This document shows, one piece after another, positions 40,517-50,400 of a DNA stretch of 64,000 nt. The notes under the pieces were generated by a model. The model did no database searches. It saw nothing but the letters and a program-made list of their open reading frames with translations, and was not told the origin of the DNA. Source of the stretch: Lachnospiraceae bacterium (GTDB taxonomy: Bacteria > Bacillota > Clostridia > Lachnospirales > Lachnospiraceae); assembly GCA_024683645.1 (NCBI GenBank), contig JAIKYA010000075.1:1-64000 (forward strand), written 5' to 3'. The translations under genes were made by a program, and so were the position numbers. How positions within the stretch are numbered: position 1 is the stretch's first letter; every line of letters begins with the position of its first letter.

Positions 40517-43375
40517 TCAGTCTCCTCCGCTCACAGCAGTTGCATCGCTGGCCTCACCGGTAATGAGTTCTTCCTCACTCTCAAGGTTAAAGCGGTATTT
40601 GAATATATCGGCAGCGACCTGGGCCGCAAAATCCGACGAATAACCGTTAGCGATACGTACGGCAATGGCTATCTCGGGATGATCATAAGGTGCATAACCG
40701 ACAAAAAGCGCGTGGTTAGCCTTGTTGGTCTGTTCCTGCGCCGTACCGGTCTTGCCGGCCGCAGTGAAGCCCGGCAGATCAAAGTACGATTTGGATTCCA
40801 CCACCTTCCTCATTCCCATGTGTATGGCATTCCATAACGAACGTTCTATTATGATCTCGTTCCTGACGTCCTGCCTGTAATAATACTCATTCTGTCCCGA
40901 AGGATTCTTGATCTCATGGATCAGGCTCAGCTTGTATACTGTCCCGCTGTTTGCCACAGCCGTCACATATCTTGCCAGACCGACAGTTGTGTAGTTGTGG
41001 GTACCCTGACCGATAGCCGAAGGCACGGCATACTTATCACTCATCATGGGTTCCGACTCGGCTATCTCCACACCGGTCTTTTCGCTGAGTCCGAACATGT
41101 CGGCATATTTCCTGAGCTTTTCGATACCGTAGGCATCGTTATAGCCTTCCCCGTCGCCTGAAAGTCTGTATCCGACCTCGTAAAAATAGCAGTTGCAGGA
41201 GTTCTCTATAGCACCGGTCAGGTTCAGTTCCCCGTGATTACCGGGATTTATCCAGCACTGGGGCGGCGTGCCGGCCAGCTTTGTAAAAATACCCTCGCAC
41301 TCTATTATGGACCCTTCCGAGATCACGCCTTCCTCAACGCCCGCCACACTCGATACCATCTTAAAGGTGGAACCGGGTGCTGTTCTCTGCTGTGTCGCAT
41401 AATTCCACAAGGGGTTGGAATGGTCCTGCGAAAGCTTGGCCAGATAAGCCGAATCCGCGGTATTGGCCAGTCTGTTCGTATCGTAGCCGGGATAGGATAC
41501 CAGTGCCAGCACTTCTCCGTTATCAGGTGCCGTTATCACGACTGATCCGGAACAGGGCTCCAGTCCCAGCTGCGCCGGTGTGATATAGATATTTCTGATA
41601 AGATATGAAACAAAATGAAAACTGTCCGTCTCACCGTTTTTCAGCTTTTCTATCCTTGAAAAATCTACAGGTATCAGGTCCTGCTCCCAGAGTATCATGC
41701 ATGCATCACGTCCCGAGATCATATCCGAATGCAGCAGATATTTGTACAGCTTCTTCGAAAAATCAAGGTTGGTGGACAGATGACTGACAACGTAAGCGGT
41801 TATGGCCTTATATATCTCTCCGGAATCCGCATAACGGTTATCAAGCGTAAGTTTGCTGATATCTATCCACTGCATTGATATGCAGTACATCAGATATTCC
41901 TTCATGCTTATGGTCTCGTTGATCCTCCAGTTTTTATAGGTCTCATCTTCCGTATCCACCACATCACTCTTTATGATGCCGTAGTTTGCATTGGAAAGCA
42001 TGGCTATGATAAAGCTTTCATATTCCTTATCCTCGTCTTCCAGTTCGTTATACGGCGTATCCGAAGTCATAAGATCATATTCTATATGTCTTAAGGCATC
42101 TGCCTGCTTTATGGCAAACTGTGAATACACCTTCTTTTCGTAATCCCCCGCATAACTTTTTGCCATATGCTTCAGATTGATCACATTGTTGTCAAAAAAA
42201 GCATTATATACATCGTAGACAGGAATAAGCCGGTTACGTCCGTGCTGTTCCACTTTTTTCTCATTTACCAGGCGGCTGACCAGTATACCCGCTATCTTCT
42301 GTTCCAGCAGGTTGTAAGCGGCCATCTGCAGCTCCGCATCAAGCGTCAGATATATGTCATTTCCCGGCAGAGGCAGTTTTACGTTGTTTCTCTCTATGAT
42401 CCGTCCCACATTATCAACGAAGAGCTGTTCGCTTCCGCTGCTCCCTTTCAGCTCGCTCTCCATGGACAGTTCTATGCCGGTCTTGCCTATATAGTCATTG
42501 GTAGTGTAGTCGGGATTTTTCAGCGAATACTCTTCATATTCGCTCTGTGATATCCTTCCGGTATATCCGGTCACCTGAGAAAAATAGACCGAATGGTTGT
42601 AGCGTCTCACCGTATCCTGTGCCACCGACACTCCCTGAAGCGCATCGGAATTTTCCATGATCACGGCTACCGTCTTATCACTGACATCGGTAGCAACGGT
42701 AGTAGCGATATATTTGGTAAAGCTGTTCATGCTGAGGTGATATCTGATGATGGCTATCTTCAGCATCTCCTCTTTGCTGTAACCCATCTGCGGAAAGAAG
42801 GTGACCTTATTCCCCGTCTTGGTATAAGAGCCTATACCATAGACCTGTGAAGAGCAGAGATACTCCATGACTTCATCGGGATTAGAGGTCTTTTCGGCAT
42901 ATTTCAGATCCCCGATCACAGCATGTCCGTAAATATCAGCAAGAAATCTCAGATGCTGGTTGCCTTCGTGTGAAAAGCAGAAATTGTCCCCCTCATCCAG
43001 ATACAGTCCGAAATCATTGATGATATGGTCTCCGTTCTTTTCTATGATCCTTATCATCTTAAGTATTATACCGTTCAGTGTCTCGTTCTTGCGCTTTCCG
43101 GACTCTATGGTATCTGTCAGCGTTATGGAATAGGCCAGCTCATTATAAGCAAGGAGCTGGCCGTTTCTGTCATATATGTTTCCTCTGGCTCCCGGTATAT
43201 TGACTTCCTTCTCGATATTCAGGGCAAAGTTGTTCATATATTCCCTGCCGTGAACGATCTGCAGCGAAAAGACCCTTGCGATAAGCGTCCCCGTAACGAT
43301 CCCCAGCAGGATATAAGGGAGCAGAAATCTCGAATGTATGAAAGCTGATATTTTTTCTCGTATTGCTTCAAGCAT
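40517..43375 (-). CDS. mrdA: penicillin-binding protein 2 (elongasome transpeptidase), enlarged
   Basis: This 952-aa single-pass membrane transpeptidase cross-links peptidoglycan made by RodA. A membrane anchor (17-40) is followed by the pedestal (PGARGNIYDRNGQLLAYN). The catalytic domain carries Ser669 in PGSTFKMV, SCN at 726-728 and KTG at 875-877. Usual PBP2 length is 600-750. Here a region of about 230 residues (about 365-600) is inserted between LTLDAELQMAAYNLLE and LEPCSGSVVITAPDNGEVLA, right before the active-site Ser region. The insert is charged and has no motif I recognise. It sits between mreD and rodA in the wall cluster. Confidence 0.93.
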   Translation of the reverse strand: MLEAIREKISAFIHSRFLLPYILLGIVTGTLIARVFSLQIVHGREYMNNFALNIEKEVNIPGARGNIYDRNGQLLAYNELAYSITLTDTIESGKRKNETLNGIILKMIRIIEKNGDHIINDFGLYLDEGDNFCFSHEGNQHLRFLADIYGHAVIGDLKYAEKTSNPDEVMEYLCSSQVYGIGSYTKTGNKVTFFPQMGYSKEEMLKIAIIRYHLSMNSFTKYIATTVATDVSDKTVAVIMENSDALQGVSVAQDTVRRYNHSVYFSQVTGYTGRISQSEYEEYSLKNPDYTTNDYIGKTGIELSMESELKGSSGSEQLFVDNVGRIIERNNVKLPLPGNDIYLTLDAELQMAAYNLLEQKIAGILVSRLVNEKKVEQHGRNRLIPVYDVYNAFFDNNVINLKHMAKSYAGDYEKKVYSQFAIKQADALRHIEYDLMTSDTPYNELEDEDKEYESFIIAMLSNANYGIIKSDVVDTEDETYKNWRINETISMKEYLMYCISMQWIDISKLTLDNRYADSGEIYKAITAYVVSHLSTNLDFSKKLYKYLLHSDMISGRDACMILWEQDLIPVDFSRIEKLKNGETDSFHFVSYLIRNIYITPAQLGLEPCSGSVVITAPDNGEVLALVSYPGYDTNRLANTADSAYLAKLSQDHSNPLWNYATQQRTAPGSTFKMVSSVAGVEEGVISEGSIIECEGIFTKLAGTPPQCWINPGNHGELNLTGAIENSCNCYFYEVGYRLSGDGEGYNDAYGIEKLRKYADMFGLSEKTGVEIAESEPMMSDKYAVPSAIGQGTHNYTTVGLARYVTAVANSGTVYKLSLIHEIKNPSGQNEYYYRQDVRNEIIIERSLWNAIHMGMRKVVESKSYFDLPGFTAAGKTGTAQEQTNKANHALFVGYAPYDHPEIAIAVRIANGYSSDFAAQVAADIFKYRFNLESEEELITGEASDATAVSGGD

Positions 43376-43376
43376 C

Positions 43377-43937
43377 TTAGCCCTTCACCTCCCGTTCCAC
43401 GGACTGTGCAAGGTTCTGTCTGTTCCTTTCTTCTTCACCGGGATCGTAATTGATCACCCTCACCTCAAGAAACAAAAGCAGCGGGTAAATGATGACTGCC
43501 GAAACACAGGTCAGTAAAAGTTCCGGAAGCATGCGCCTTGACACATAATCCGAGAAATTAAAGTTATTGCTGAACACATAGAACAGCAGGAAGTACAGCA
43601 GCAGATAGGCCAGTTCGCTTGAGAAAATGAGGGCCAGCGGCATCTTAAAGTCTTTTTCCTCGAAAAATCTGTTACACAGGCCGTTAAGATAACCGACATA
43701 AAGATAAATGAGCGTATAAAGCCCCAGCCCGCCGGAGTAAAAGATATCCATCGTCAGGCCGCAGAGTATTCCGCTTATCATACCCGCATATTCTCCCCGC
43801 ATAAAGCCGAATATACAGGTGATAAGGAGCAAAAGATCCACCGTTGCCCTGCCGGTCGGAAGATATCTCAACAGACAGGTCTGCATGAGAAAAGCAACTG
43901 CTATGCTGATGAGTGTACTAATGATTCGTTTGATCAT
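43377..43937 (-). CDS. mreD: rod-shape determining protein MreD
   Basis: This 186-aa integral membrane protein has about five helices (SIAVAFLMQTCLLRYL, VDLLLLITCIFGFMRGEYAG, LGLYTLIYLYVGYLNGL and others). It links MreC to the PBP2-RodA elongation complex. Position settles the call: it overlaps mreC by 20 nt and lies 1 nt before the PBP2 gene. Sequence conservation in this family is low. Confidence 0.9.
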   Translation of the reverse strand: MIKRIISTLISIAVAFLMQTCLLRYLPTGRATVDLLLLITCIFGFMRGEYAGMISGILCGLTMDIFYSGGLGLYTLIYLYVGYLNGLCNRFFEEKDFKMPLALIFSSELAYLLLYFLLFYVFSNNFNFSDYVSRRMLPELLLTCVSAVIIYPLLLFLEVRVINYDPGEEERNRQNLAQSVEREVKG

Positions 43938-44796
43938 AGCTTTCTTTCAACCTGGTAATTATCAGAACCTGCGATAAATGTTCAAAATCAGCCACAGGCG
44001 TTAAAAGTCCGGATTTGGTCAGCTGGTTGGAATCGGTATTTATCGATGAGATATAGCCTATCAGTATACCCGGCAGATACTTGTCGCTTATATTCGAGGT
44101 AACGACTTTATCACCCTTCTGTACCTGCGAATCATCATCGATAAGCTGTGAATATGATATACGTCCCTGTTCTATCAGCTGCATGCTTCCGCTCACGATC
44201 AGATGATCCTGGGTATGAAGTACCGTCGCGCTTACGTTGGAATTGTCGGCTATTATCGTATTGACTCTTGACCAGTTGGGTCCGGTACTGCTGACTATCC
44301 CTACCAGTCCGGCTCCGGCCATAACATTCATGTTTACTTCGATCCCGTCATCCGTTCCCTTATCAATGATAAAGGAATCGAACCAGCTTCCGGAATCGGC
44401 CCCTATCACTCTGGCGCCTACGGTGTCATATTCCTCGTATACCTGATCGAGTTCATAAAGAGCTCTCAGCTCGGTAAGCTCGTATCTGTCCTGTACCAGT
44501 CTCGCATTCTCGACCTGCAGCGAATCTATCTCTTCCTGAAGCTTTTTGTTCTCATCGATCAGCTCATCCAGCCTGCGCCTGCGCCCCGCCTGTTCGACCA
44601 GATCGTTGCATACGGAAGTAAGCCCCTTCTGCAGCGGAACGAGTACGGTCCCGGCCAGTGCTCCGCCGGGTCCCACACTTATCTTTCCGTTATAAGTCAG
44701 GGCCATTAAAATGATACAAAGTACGGTCACTGCGAGCAGCGCGTACTTTGGAGGTATTTTCTTCTTTTCGGCTTTCTTTTTTACTACAGGACTCAT
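43918..44796 (-). CDS. mreC: rod-shape determining protein MreC
   Basis: This 292-aa protein has an N-terminal helix (about 18-38) after a Lys-rich start, a coiled coil (about 68-110, RRRRLDELIDENKKLQEEID), and the periplasm-side beta domain (ARVIGADSGSWFDSFIIDKG, MNVMAGAGLVGIVSSTGPNW, KGDKVVTSNISDKYLPGI). It scaffolds the elongasome outside the membrane. It lies 11 nt after mreB and overlaps mreD. Confidence 0.95.
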   Translation of the reverse strand: MSPVVKKKAEKKKIPPKYALLAVTVLCIILMALTYNGKISVGPGGALAGTVLVPLQKGLTSVCNDLVEQAGRRRRLDELIDENKKLQEEIDSLQVENARLVQDRYELTELRALYELDQVYEEYDTVGARVIGADSGSWFDSFIIDKGTDDGIEVNMNVMAGAGLVGIVSSTGPNWSRVNTIIADNSNVSATVLHTQDHLIVSGSMQLIEQGRISYSQLIDDDSQVQKGDKVVTSNISDKYLPGILIGYISSINTDSNQLTKSGLLTPVADFEHLSQVLIITRLKESYDQTNH

Positions 44797-44807
44797 GTGA
44801 TATATAT

Positions 44808-45815
44808 TTACTTTCCGTTATCAACCGGAAAAGCAAGACTTGCAAATCTGTTCTCTCTTATTATCGTTGACAGGCCCACGATCACGGAACCAATGGGCTC
44901 GTCTATCATGTTTACCCTTAAGCCCGTACTCGCCGATAACAGGTGCGAGAGATGCCCGACCTGTGAAGCACCGCCGGACAGATATATGCCACGGTGATGG
45001 ATATCAACTCCCAGTTCGGGAGGAGTACGTTCAAGGATCTGTCTGACGTTATCGACTATCGTATCAAAATGCTCCTTTAAGCATTCGTATACCAGTCTTG
45101 TGGATATCTCCTTTTCAACGGGAAGGCCTGTCACTATATCCCTTCCGTATACAACGGCATTCTTGCCCTGCGACTCCACTTCGCGTATGGCTATCTTTAA
45201 CTTTTCGGAAGTCTTCGAGCCTATAACAAGGTTATATTCTCTCCTTACCGCAGCCTTGATCGCCTCATCAAATTTCAGTCCCCCGGTCTTTATCAGTCTC
45301 GACAGGACTATGCCGCCCAGTGACAGTACCGATATCTCCGTAGTATCAAAACCGACATTTACCACAAGTATACCCTGACTGGTCTTGACATCTATATCCA
45401 TGCCCAGGCCGTCCGCAACCGCTTTTTCAACCACATAAACCCTTCTTGCCTTTACATTGGAATCCCTTACCAGATCATAGAAGGCACGCTTTTCCACCTC
45501 GGTAACATCCGTGGGTACGGCGATGTAATAATCTGCCGGTCTTATATTGCCTCTGGACAGATCATTGATAAAATAATGTACCAGGGTGTTCATGTTCCTG
45601 ATATCCGCGATCACTCCGTTAACAACAGGATAGGATATGTTGATGTTATCGGGCGCTTTCTCATACATGTCAAAAGCCGAATTCCCGTATGCCAGCAGTG
45701 TATCTCTTCCTTCTATGGCTATCATGTTCTTTTCCATAAAGAAGGTGTCGTTATTGGCATTATATATCTTTATATTACTGGATCCCAGATCGATCCCGAA
45801 TGCAGCGATTCCCAT
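44808..45815 (-). CDS. mreB: rod-shape determining protein MreB (actin homologue)
   Basis: This 335-aa ASKHA-fold protein forms membrane filaments that guide wall elongation. Phosphate-1 motif FGIDLGSSNIKIY, connect-1 VNGVIADI, phosphate-2 LVVNVGFDTTEISVLSLGG and adenosine motif IYLSGGASQVGHL are present, with INYD-type substitutions in places. It is a little divergent from classical MreB (VIGLS and GLSTIIREN near the end), so it could be an MreB paralogue, but mreC and mreD follow directly. Promoter at 45949-45977. Confidence 0.95.
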   Translation of the reverse strand: MGIAAFGIDLGSSNIKIYNANNDTFFMEKNMIAIEGRDTLLAYGNSAFDMYEKAPDNINISYPVVNGVIADIRNMNTLVHYFINDLSRGNIRPADYYIAVPTDVTEVEKRAFYDLVRDSNVKARRVYVVEKAVADGLGMDIDVKTSQGILVVNVGFDTTEISVLSLGGIVLSRLIKTGGLKFDEAIKAAVRREYNLVIGSKTSEKLKIAIREVESQGKNAVVYGRDIVTGLPVEKEISTRLVYECLKEHFDTIVDNVRQILERTPPELGVDIHHRGIYLSGGASQVGHLSHLLSASTGLRVNMIDEPIGSVIVGLSTIIRENRFASLAFPVDNGK

Positions 45816-45948
45816 ATTTTGTTTTCTCCCGCTATATAGTCAGTCCGGTTTTGATCCGCCGGACCTGTGTTATAGTAAGCATCCTTGCGTAAACATTTTA
45901 GTCAGCACTATCCGATCGTGTTTACTATAATCCGCAAAAAGCGTAAAT

Positions 45949-45977
45949 ATTATATCACGTAGGCGCACTCAAAACAA
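45949..45977 (-). promoter_or_regulatory. sigma-A promoter of the mreBCD-mrdA-rodA cluster
   Basis: On the minus strand TTGTTT, 17 nt, then a perfect TATAAT. The -35 box lies in the last codons of the upstream lyase gene. The 153-nt leader contains a hairpin gtccgg/ccggac (about 45843-45867) and repeated TTTAC-type motifs. I see no gene in it. Confidence 0.8.
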
Positions 45978-47246
45978 GCCGTTATTTACCCGTTTAAGCT
46001 CTTCCACACTTCTCATTATACCGTATTTGCCATGCACCCAGGTAAGTCCGCCCTGGAAATACACGTTATACGGCTCCTTCAGCGGGCCGTCAGCAGAAAG
46101 CTCTATGGATGAGCCGCTCACAAAAGCTCCGGCTGCCATTATCACTTTCGCGTCATATCCCGGCATATCCCAGGCTTCTGGAGTCACAAATGAATCTATT
46201 GGCGCGGCCGCCTGTATCCCCTTGCAGAACGCATTCAGATTATCCTCCGTATTAAGGGTCACGGCCTGTATGATATCATGACGCGCTTCGGCTGCAGGCG
46301 GGTATACTCCAAAGCCCAGCTTTTCATATACGGCGGCCGCAAAAACAGCGGTCTTTAATGCAGCCGCAGTTACCGTCGGTGCCAGGAAGAAGCCCTGGTA
46401 AAAATCCTTCATTATTCCCAGCGAAGCTCCCACTTCCTTTGCCAGCCCGGGAGAAGTCAGTCTCCTTGCCGCATTTTCCACATACTCCTTTTTACCTGCT
46501 ATATAACCGCCCGTGGGACACAGTCCGCCTCCGGGATTCTTTATCAGCGATCCGACTATCAGATCAGCACCTGCCTCAGACGGCTCCCTTACATCAACGA
46601 ATTCACCGTAGCAGTTATCCACCTGGACTATCACATCGGGTTTTATGCCTTTTATAAAGCTTATCAGCTCGCCTATGCGTTCGACGGACAGGGTCGGTCT
46701 CGTCTGGTAGCCCTTGGAACGCTGTATCGTGACCATTTTTGTCTTATCATTTATCGCAGCCTTAATGGCCTCGTAGTCAAAGCTGCCGTCATCCTTAAGG
46801 TCTGCCTGGCGGTAGCTCACGCCGTATTCGGCAAGAGAACCGGGTGCTTTTCTGATACCTATGACCTCCTCCAGTGTATCATAAGGCTTTCCCACCGGAC
46901 TTAAGAGTTCATCTCCGGGGCGCAGGTTTCCGGACAGCGATACAGCCAGCGCATGTGTTCCGCAGGTTATCTGTGGCCGCACCAGTGCGTCCTCTGTCTT
47001 AAATACCCTCGAATACACTCTCTCTAGTGTATCCCGGCCTATATCCCCGTAACCGTAGCCCGTTGTGCCCATCAGGCAGGCTTCCCCGACCTGCTCGTCA
47101 TGAAAAGCCTTTAGTACCTTCAGCTGGTTGTATTCAGCCCGCTTATCTATAACTTCAAATCTTTCCTTCAGACTCTCTGCCACTCCTGAACAGAAATCAT
47201 ATACTTCCCCGCTTATCCCCAGTTCTTCATACATTTGCTCTGTCAT
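45969..47246 (-). CDS. methionine gamma-lyase-like PLP enzyme (aluminium-resistance family, YnbB-type)
   Basis: This 425-aa protein matches the Cys/Met-metabolism-like family once called aluminium resistance proteins. Motifs: GTTGYGYGDIGRDTLERVYS, RPQITCGTHALAVSLSGNL, LSPVGKPYDTLEEVIGI, VQVDNCYGEFVD, and the PLP lysine in GSLIKNPGGGLCPTGGY. The reaction is probably a sulfur-amino-acid lyase, but the substrate is unproven. It is divergent from the activase gene and has its own promoter. Confidence 0.9.
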   Translation of the reverse strand: MTEQMYEELGISGEVYDFCSGVAESLKERFEVIDKRAEYNQLKVLKAFHDEQVGEACLMGTTGYGYGDIGRDTLERVYSRVFKTEDALVRPQITCGTHALAVSLSGNLRPGDELLSPVGKPYDTLEEVIGIRKAPGSLAEYGVSYRQADLKDDGSFDYEAIKAAINDKTKMVTIQRSKGYQTRPTLSVERIGELISFIKGIKPDVIVQVDNCYGEFVDVREPSEAGADLIVGSLIKNPGGGLCPTGGYIAGKKEYVENAARRLTSPGLAKEVGASLGIMKDFYQGFFLAPTVTAAALKTAVFAAAVYEKLGFGVYPPAAEARHDIIQAVTLNTEDNLNAFCKGIQAAAPIDSFVTPEAWDMPGYDAKVIMAAGAFVSGSSIELSADGPLKEPYNVYFQGGLTWVHGKYGIMRSVEELKRVNNGLF

Positions 47247-47282
47247 TTTATTCCATCCTTTTCATTGTAATGATCTTTGGTG

Positions 47283-47311
47283 ATTTTATCTCAAATATCC
47301 TCCGATGGCAA
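47283..47311 (-). promoter_or_regulatory. sigma-A promoter of the methionine gamma-lyase-like gene
   Basis: On the minus strand TTGCCA, 17 nt, TAAAAT, about 36 nt before the start codon. Confidence 0.75.
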
Positions 47312-47335
47312 ATAATATCTGCCGTCCCTCTTCAT

Positions 47336-47364
47336 TTGCACTAAATTGCGTTTTATTGTATAAT
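47336..47364 (+). promoter_or_regulatory. sigma-A promoter of the activase gene
   Basis: TTGCAC, 17 nt, perfect TATAAT on the plus strand, 38 nt before the ATG. It is back to back with the divergent lyase promoter, only 24 nt away. Confidence 0.88.
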
Positions 47365-47402
47365 ACCTCTTCGTGTTATGAAAGTTTACTCTGAGGTGTT
47401 AT

Positions 47403-50400
47403 ATGAAAGAAGGAATATTCAGACTCGGCATCGACATAGGTTCCACTACCGTTAAGATAGCCGTTATCGATAAAGACAACAATCTGCTCTTTTCGGATTA
47501 CGAGAGACATTTTGCCAACATAAGGGAGACTCTTAAAAATCTGCTTGATAAAGCATATAAAGAGCTTGGTGATATGACTGTCTGGCCCGTGATCACAGGT
47601 TCCGGCGGCCTTACCCTTGCCAAACATCTTGAAGTCGATTTTGTACAGGAAGTGATAGCGGTAAGTACCGCGCTTGAAACCTTTGCGCCCAAGACCGATG
47701 TGGCTATCGAACTTGGCGGTGAAGATGCCAAGATCATCTACTTTGAAAACGGTAACGTAGAGCAGCGCATGAACGGTATCTGTGCCGGAGGCACCGGCTC
47801 CTTTATCGACCAGATGGCGGCTCTTATCCAGACCGATGCTTCAGGGCTTAATGAATATGCAAAAGACTATAAGTCACTCTACACCATAGCCGCAAGATGC
47901 GGAGTTTTTGCAAAAACGGATATACAGCCGCTCATCAATGACGGTGCCACGAGAGAAGACCTTTCGGCTTCCATCTTCCAGGCTGTTGTAAACCAGACCA
48001 TTTCCGGTCTGGCCTGCGGTAAACCCATACGCGGTCATGTAGCCTTCCTCGGCGGTCCGCTCCACTTTCTTTCCGAGCTGAAGGCAGCCTTCATCCGTAC
48101 ACTTAAACTGGATGAAGAACATATCATAGATACAACGAATTCCCATCTTTTCGCTGCCATGGGTTCTGCGCTCAATGCGACTGAGCACGGCGGTCTTATG
48201 CTTTCGGCAATGTGCGACAAGTTGAATGGCGACATCCATATGGAATTTGAAGTGGAACGTATGGAGCCGCTCTTTGCGGATGAAAACGCTTATGCAGAAT
48301 TCACCAAACGCCATGATTCTCACTGTGTAGGCACCGGTGATCTAAAAAAATACTCCGGCAATTACTTCCTCGGGATCGATGCCGGCTCCACCACTACCAA
48401 GATGGCACTCATAGGCGATAAGGGCGAGCTCTTATGGTCTTTCTACAGCAACAATAACGGTTCCCCCATGGAGACAGCCATTAAAGCCTTCAGGGAACTG
48501 CGTGCCCTGCTTCCCGTTGATTCGCATATCTCCGGCAGCTGTTCTACCGGTTATGGCGAACAGCTTATGAAAGCGGCGTTTTTACTGGACCACGGTCAGG
48601 TGGAAACAGTAGCCCATTACTATGCCGCCGCATTTTTTGAGCCGCAGGTTGACTGCATACTCGATATCGGCGGACAGGATATGAAATGCATAAAGATAAA
48701 GAACGGTACCGTTGATTCCGTTCAGCTCAACGAAGCCTGCTCCTCTGGCTGCGGTTCTTTTATAGAGACCTTTGCCAGATCACTGAACCTTGATGTTCGT
48801 GATTTTGCTAAAGAGGCTCTCTTTGCACCTCACCCCATCGATCTGGGTACCAGATGCACAGTCTTTATGAATTCAAAAGTAAAACAGGCCCAGAAAGAAG
48901 GTGCATCCGTCGCCGATATCTCCGCAGGTCTGGCATATTCCGTTATAAAAAATGCACTCTTCAAGGTCATAAAGGTTTCTGATGCTTCGGAGCTCGGCGA
49001 ACGTATTGTCGTGCAGGGCGGCACCTTCTATAACGATGCCGTACTCCGCTCTTTTGAAAAGATCGCGAACTGCGAAGCCATACGTCCGGACATAGCCGGT
49101 ATAATGGGCGCGTTCGGTGCAGCCCTTATAGCGCGTGAGCGTTTCGACGGCAAAAATGCCTCGGGTATGCTTTCCTTTGATGAGATCGAGCATCTGGAGT
49201 TTTCAACGACCATGGCCAAATGCCGCGGCTGTCTCAACACCTGCCGCCTGACCATTAATCATTTTTCCGGCGGCCGTAAGTACATTTCCGGCAACCGCTG
49301 TGAGCGCGGTCTCGGAAAGGCAAAGAATGAGAATAACATTCCCAATCTGTTCGAATATAAGCTGAAACGTTTCTTTGACTATGAACCGCTTGCTCCCGAC
49401 AAGGCTTTCAGAGGCACTGTCGGCATACCGCGTGTTCTTAATATGTATGAAAACTATCCTTTCTGGGCAACTTTCTTTAAGGAACTGGGTTACAGAGTTG
49501 TCCTCTCCCCGCTTTCCACCAGAAAGATCTATGAACTCGGTATAGAATCCATTCCCAGCGAATCGGAGTGTTATCCGGCCAAGCTGGCTCACGGACATGT
49601 ACAATGGCTTATAGAACAGCAGGTTGATTTCATCTTCTATCCTTCACTTTTTTACGAGCGTGATGAGACTGAAGGTGCCACAAATCATTATAACTGCCCC
49701 ATAGTCACTTCCTATCCCGAAAATATTAAGAACAATATCGAGGAGATAGGCCGGGGTGATGTTGTATTCAGACATCCTTTCATGTCCTTTAAGGATCTTG
49801 ATACCATCGTGCCGCCCCTTGTTGAGGAGTTTTCCGAAATAGACAAAAACCTCATTGCCTCAGCTGCTCAAAAAGCCTGGGCTGAGCTCGAGTGCGCACA
49901 TAAGGACATGCAGAAAAAAGGTGAAGAGGTCCTTAAGTATATCGAGGATACAAAAACCCGCGGCATAGTGCTTGCGGGACGCCCCTACCATATCGATCCG
50001 GAGATCAATCACGGCATACCCGAGCTCATCACTTCCTACAATATAGCCGTGCTTACGGAAGATTCGGTCTCACATCTGGCCAAGCCTGACAGGCCGCTCA
50101 TCGTGTCCGACCAGTGGATGTATCACTCAAGGTTATATGCTGCAGCGACCTATGTTCGTACCAGAGACGATCTGGACCTTATCCAGCTCAATTCCTTCGG
50201 TTGCGGACTTGACGCCGTCACCACCGACCAGGTGGCCGATATACTTACAGGCTCAGATAAGATATATACCTGTTTAAAGATAGACGAAGTCAATAACCTG
50301 GGCGCCGCCCGCATACGTGTACGTTCACTGATAGCCGCTCTTGAAGTAAAGGAAAAGAAGAAGGAAAAGCGAACGATAAACAAAACCTCCTATGAGAGGG

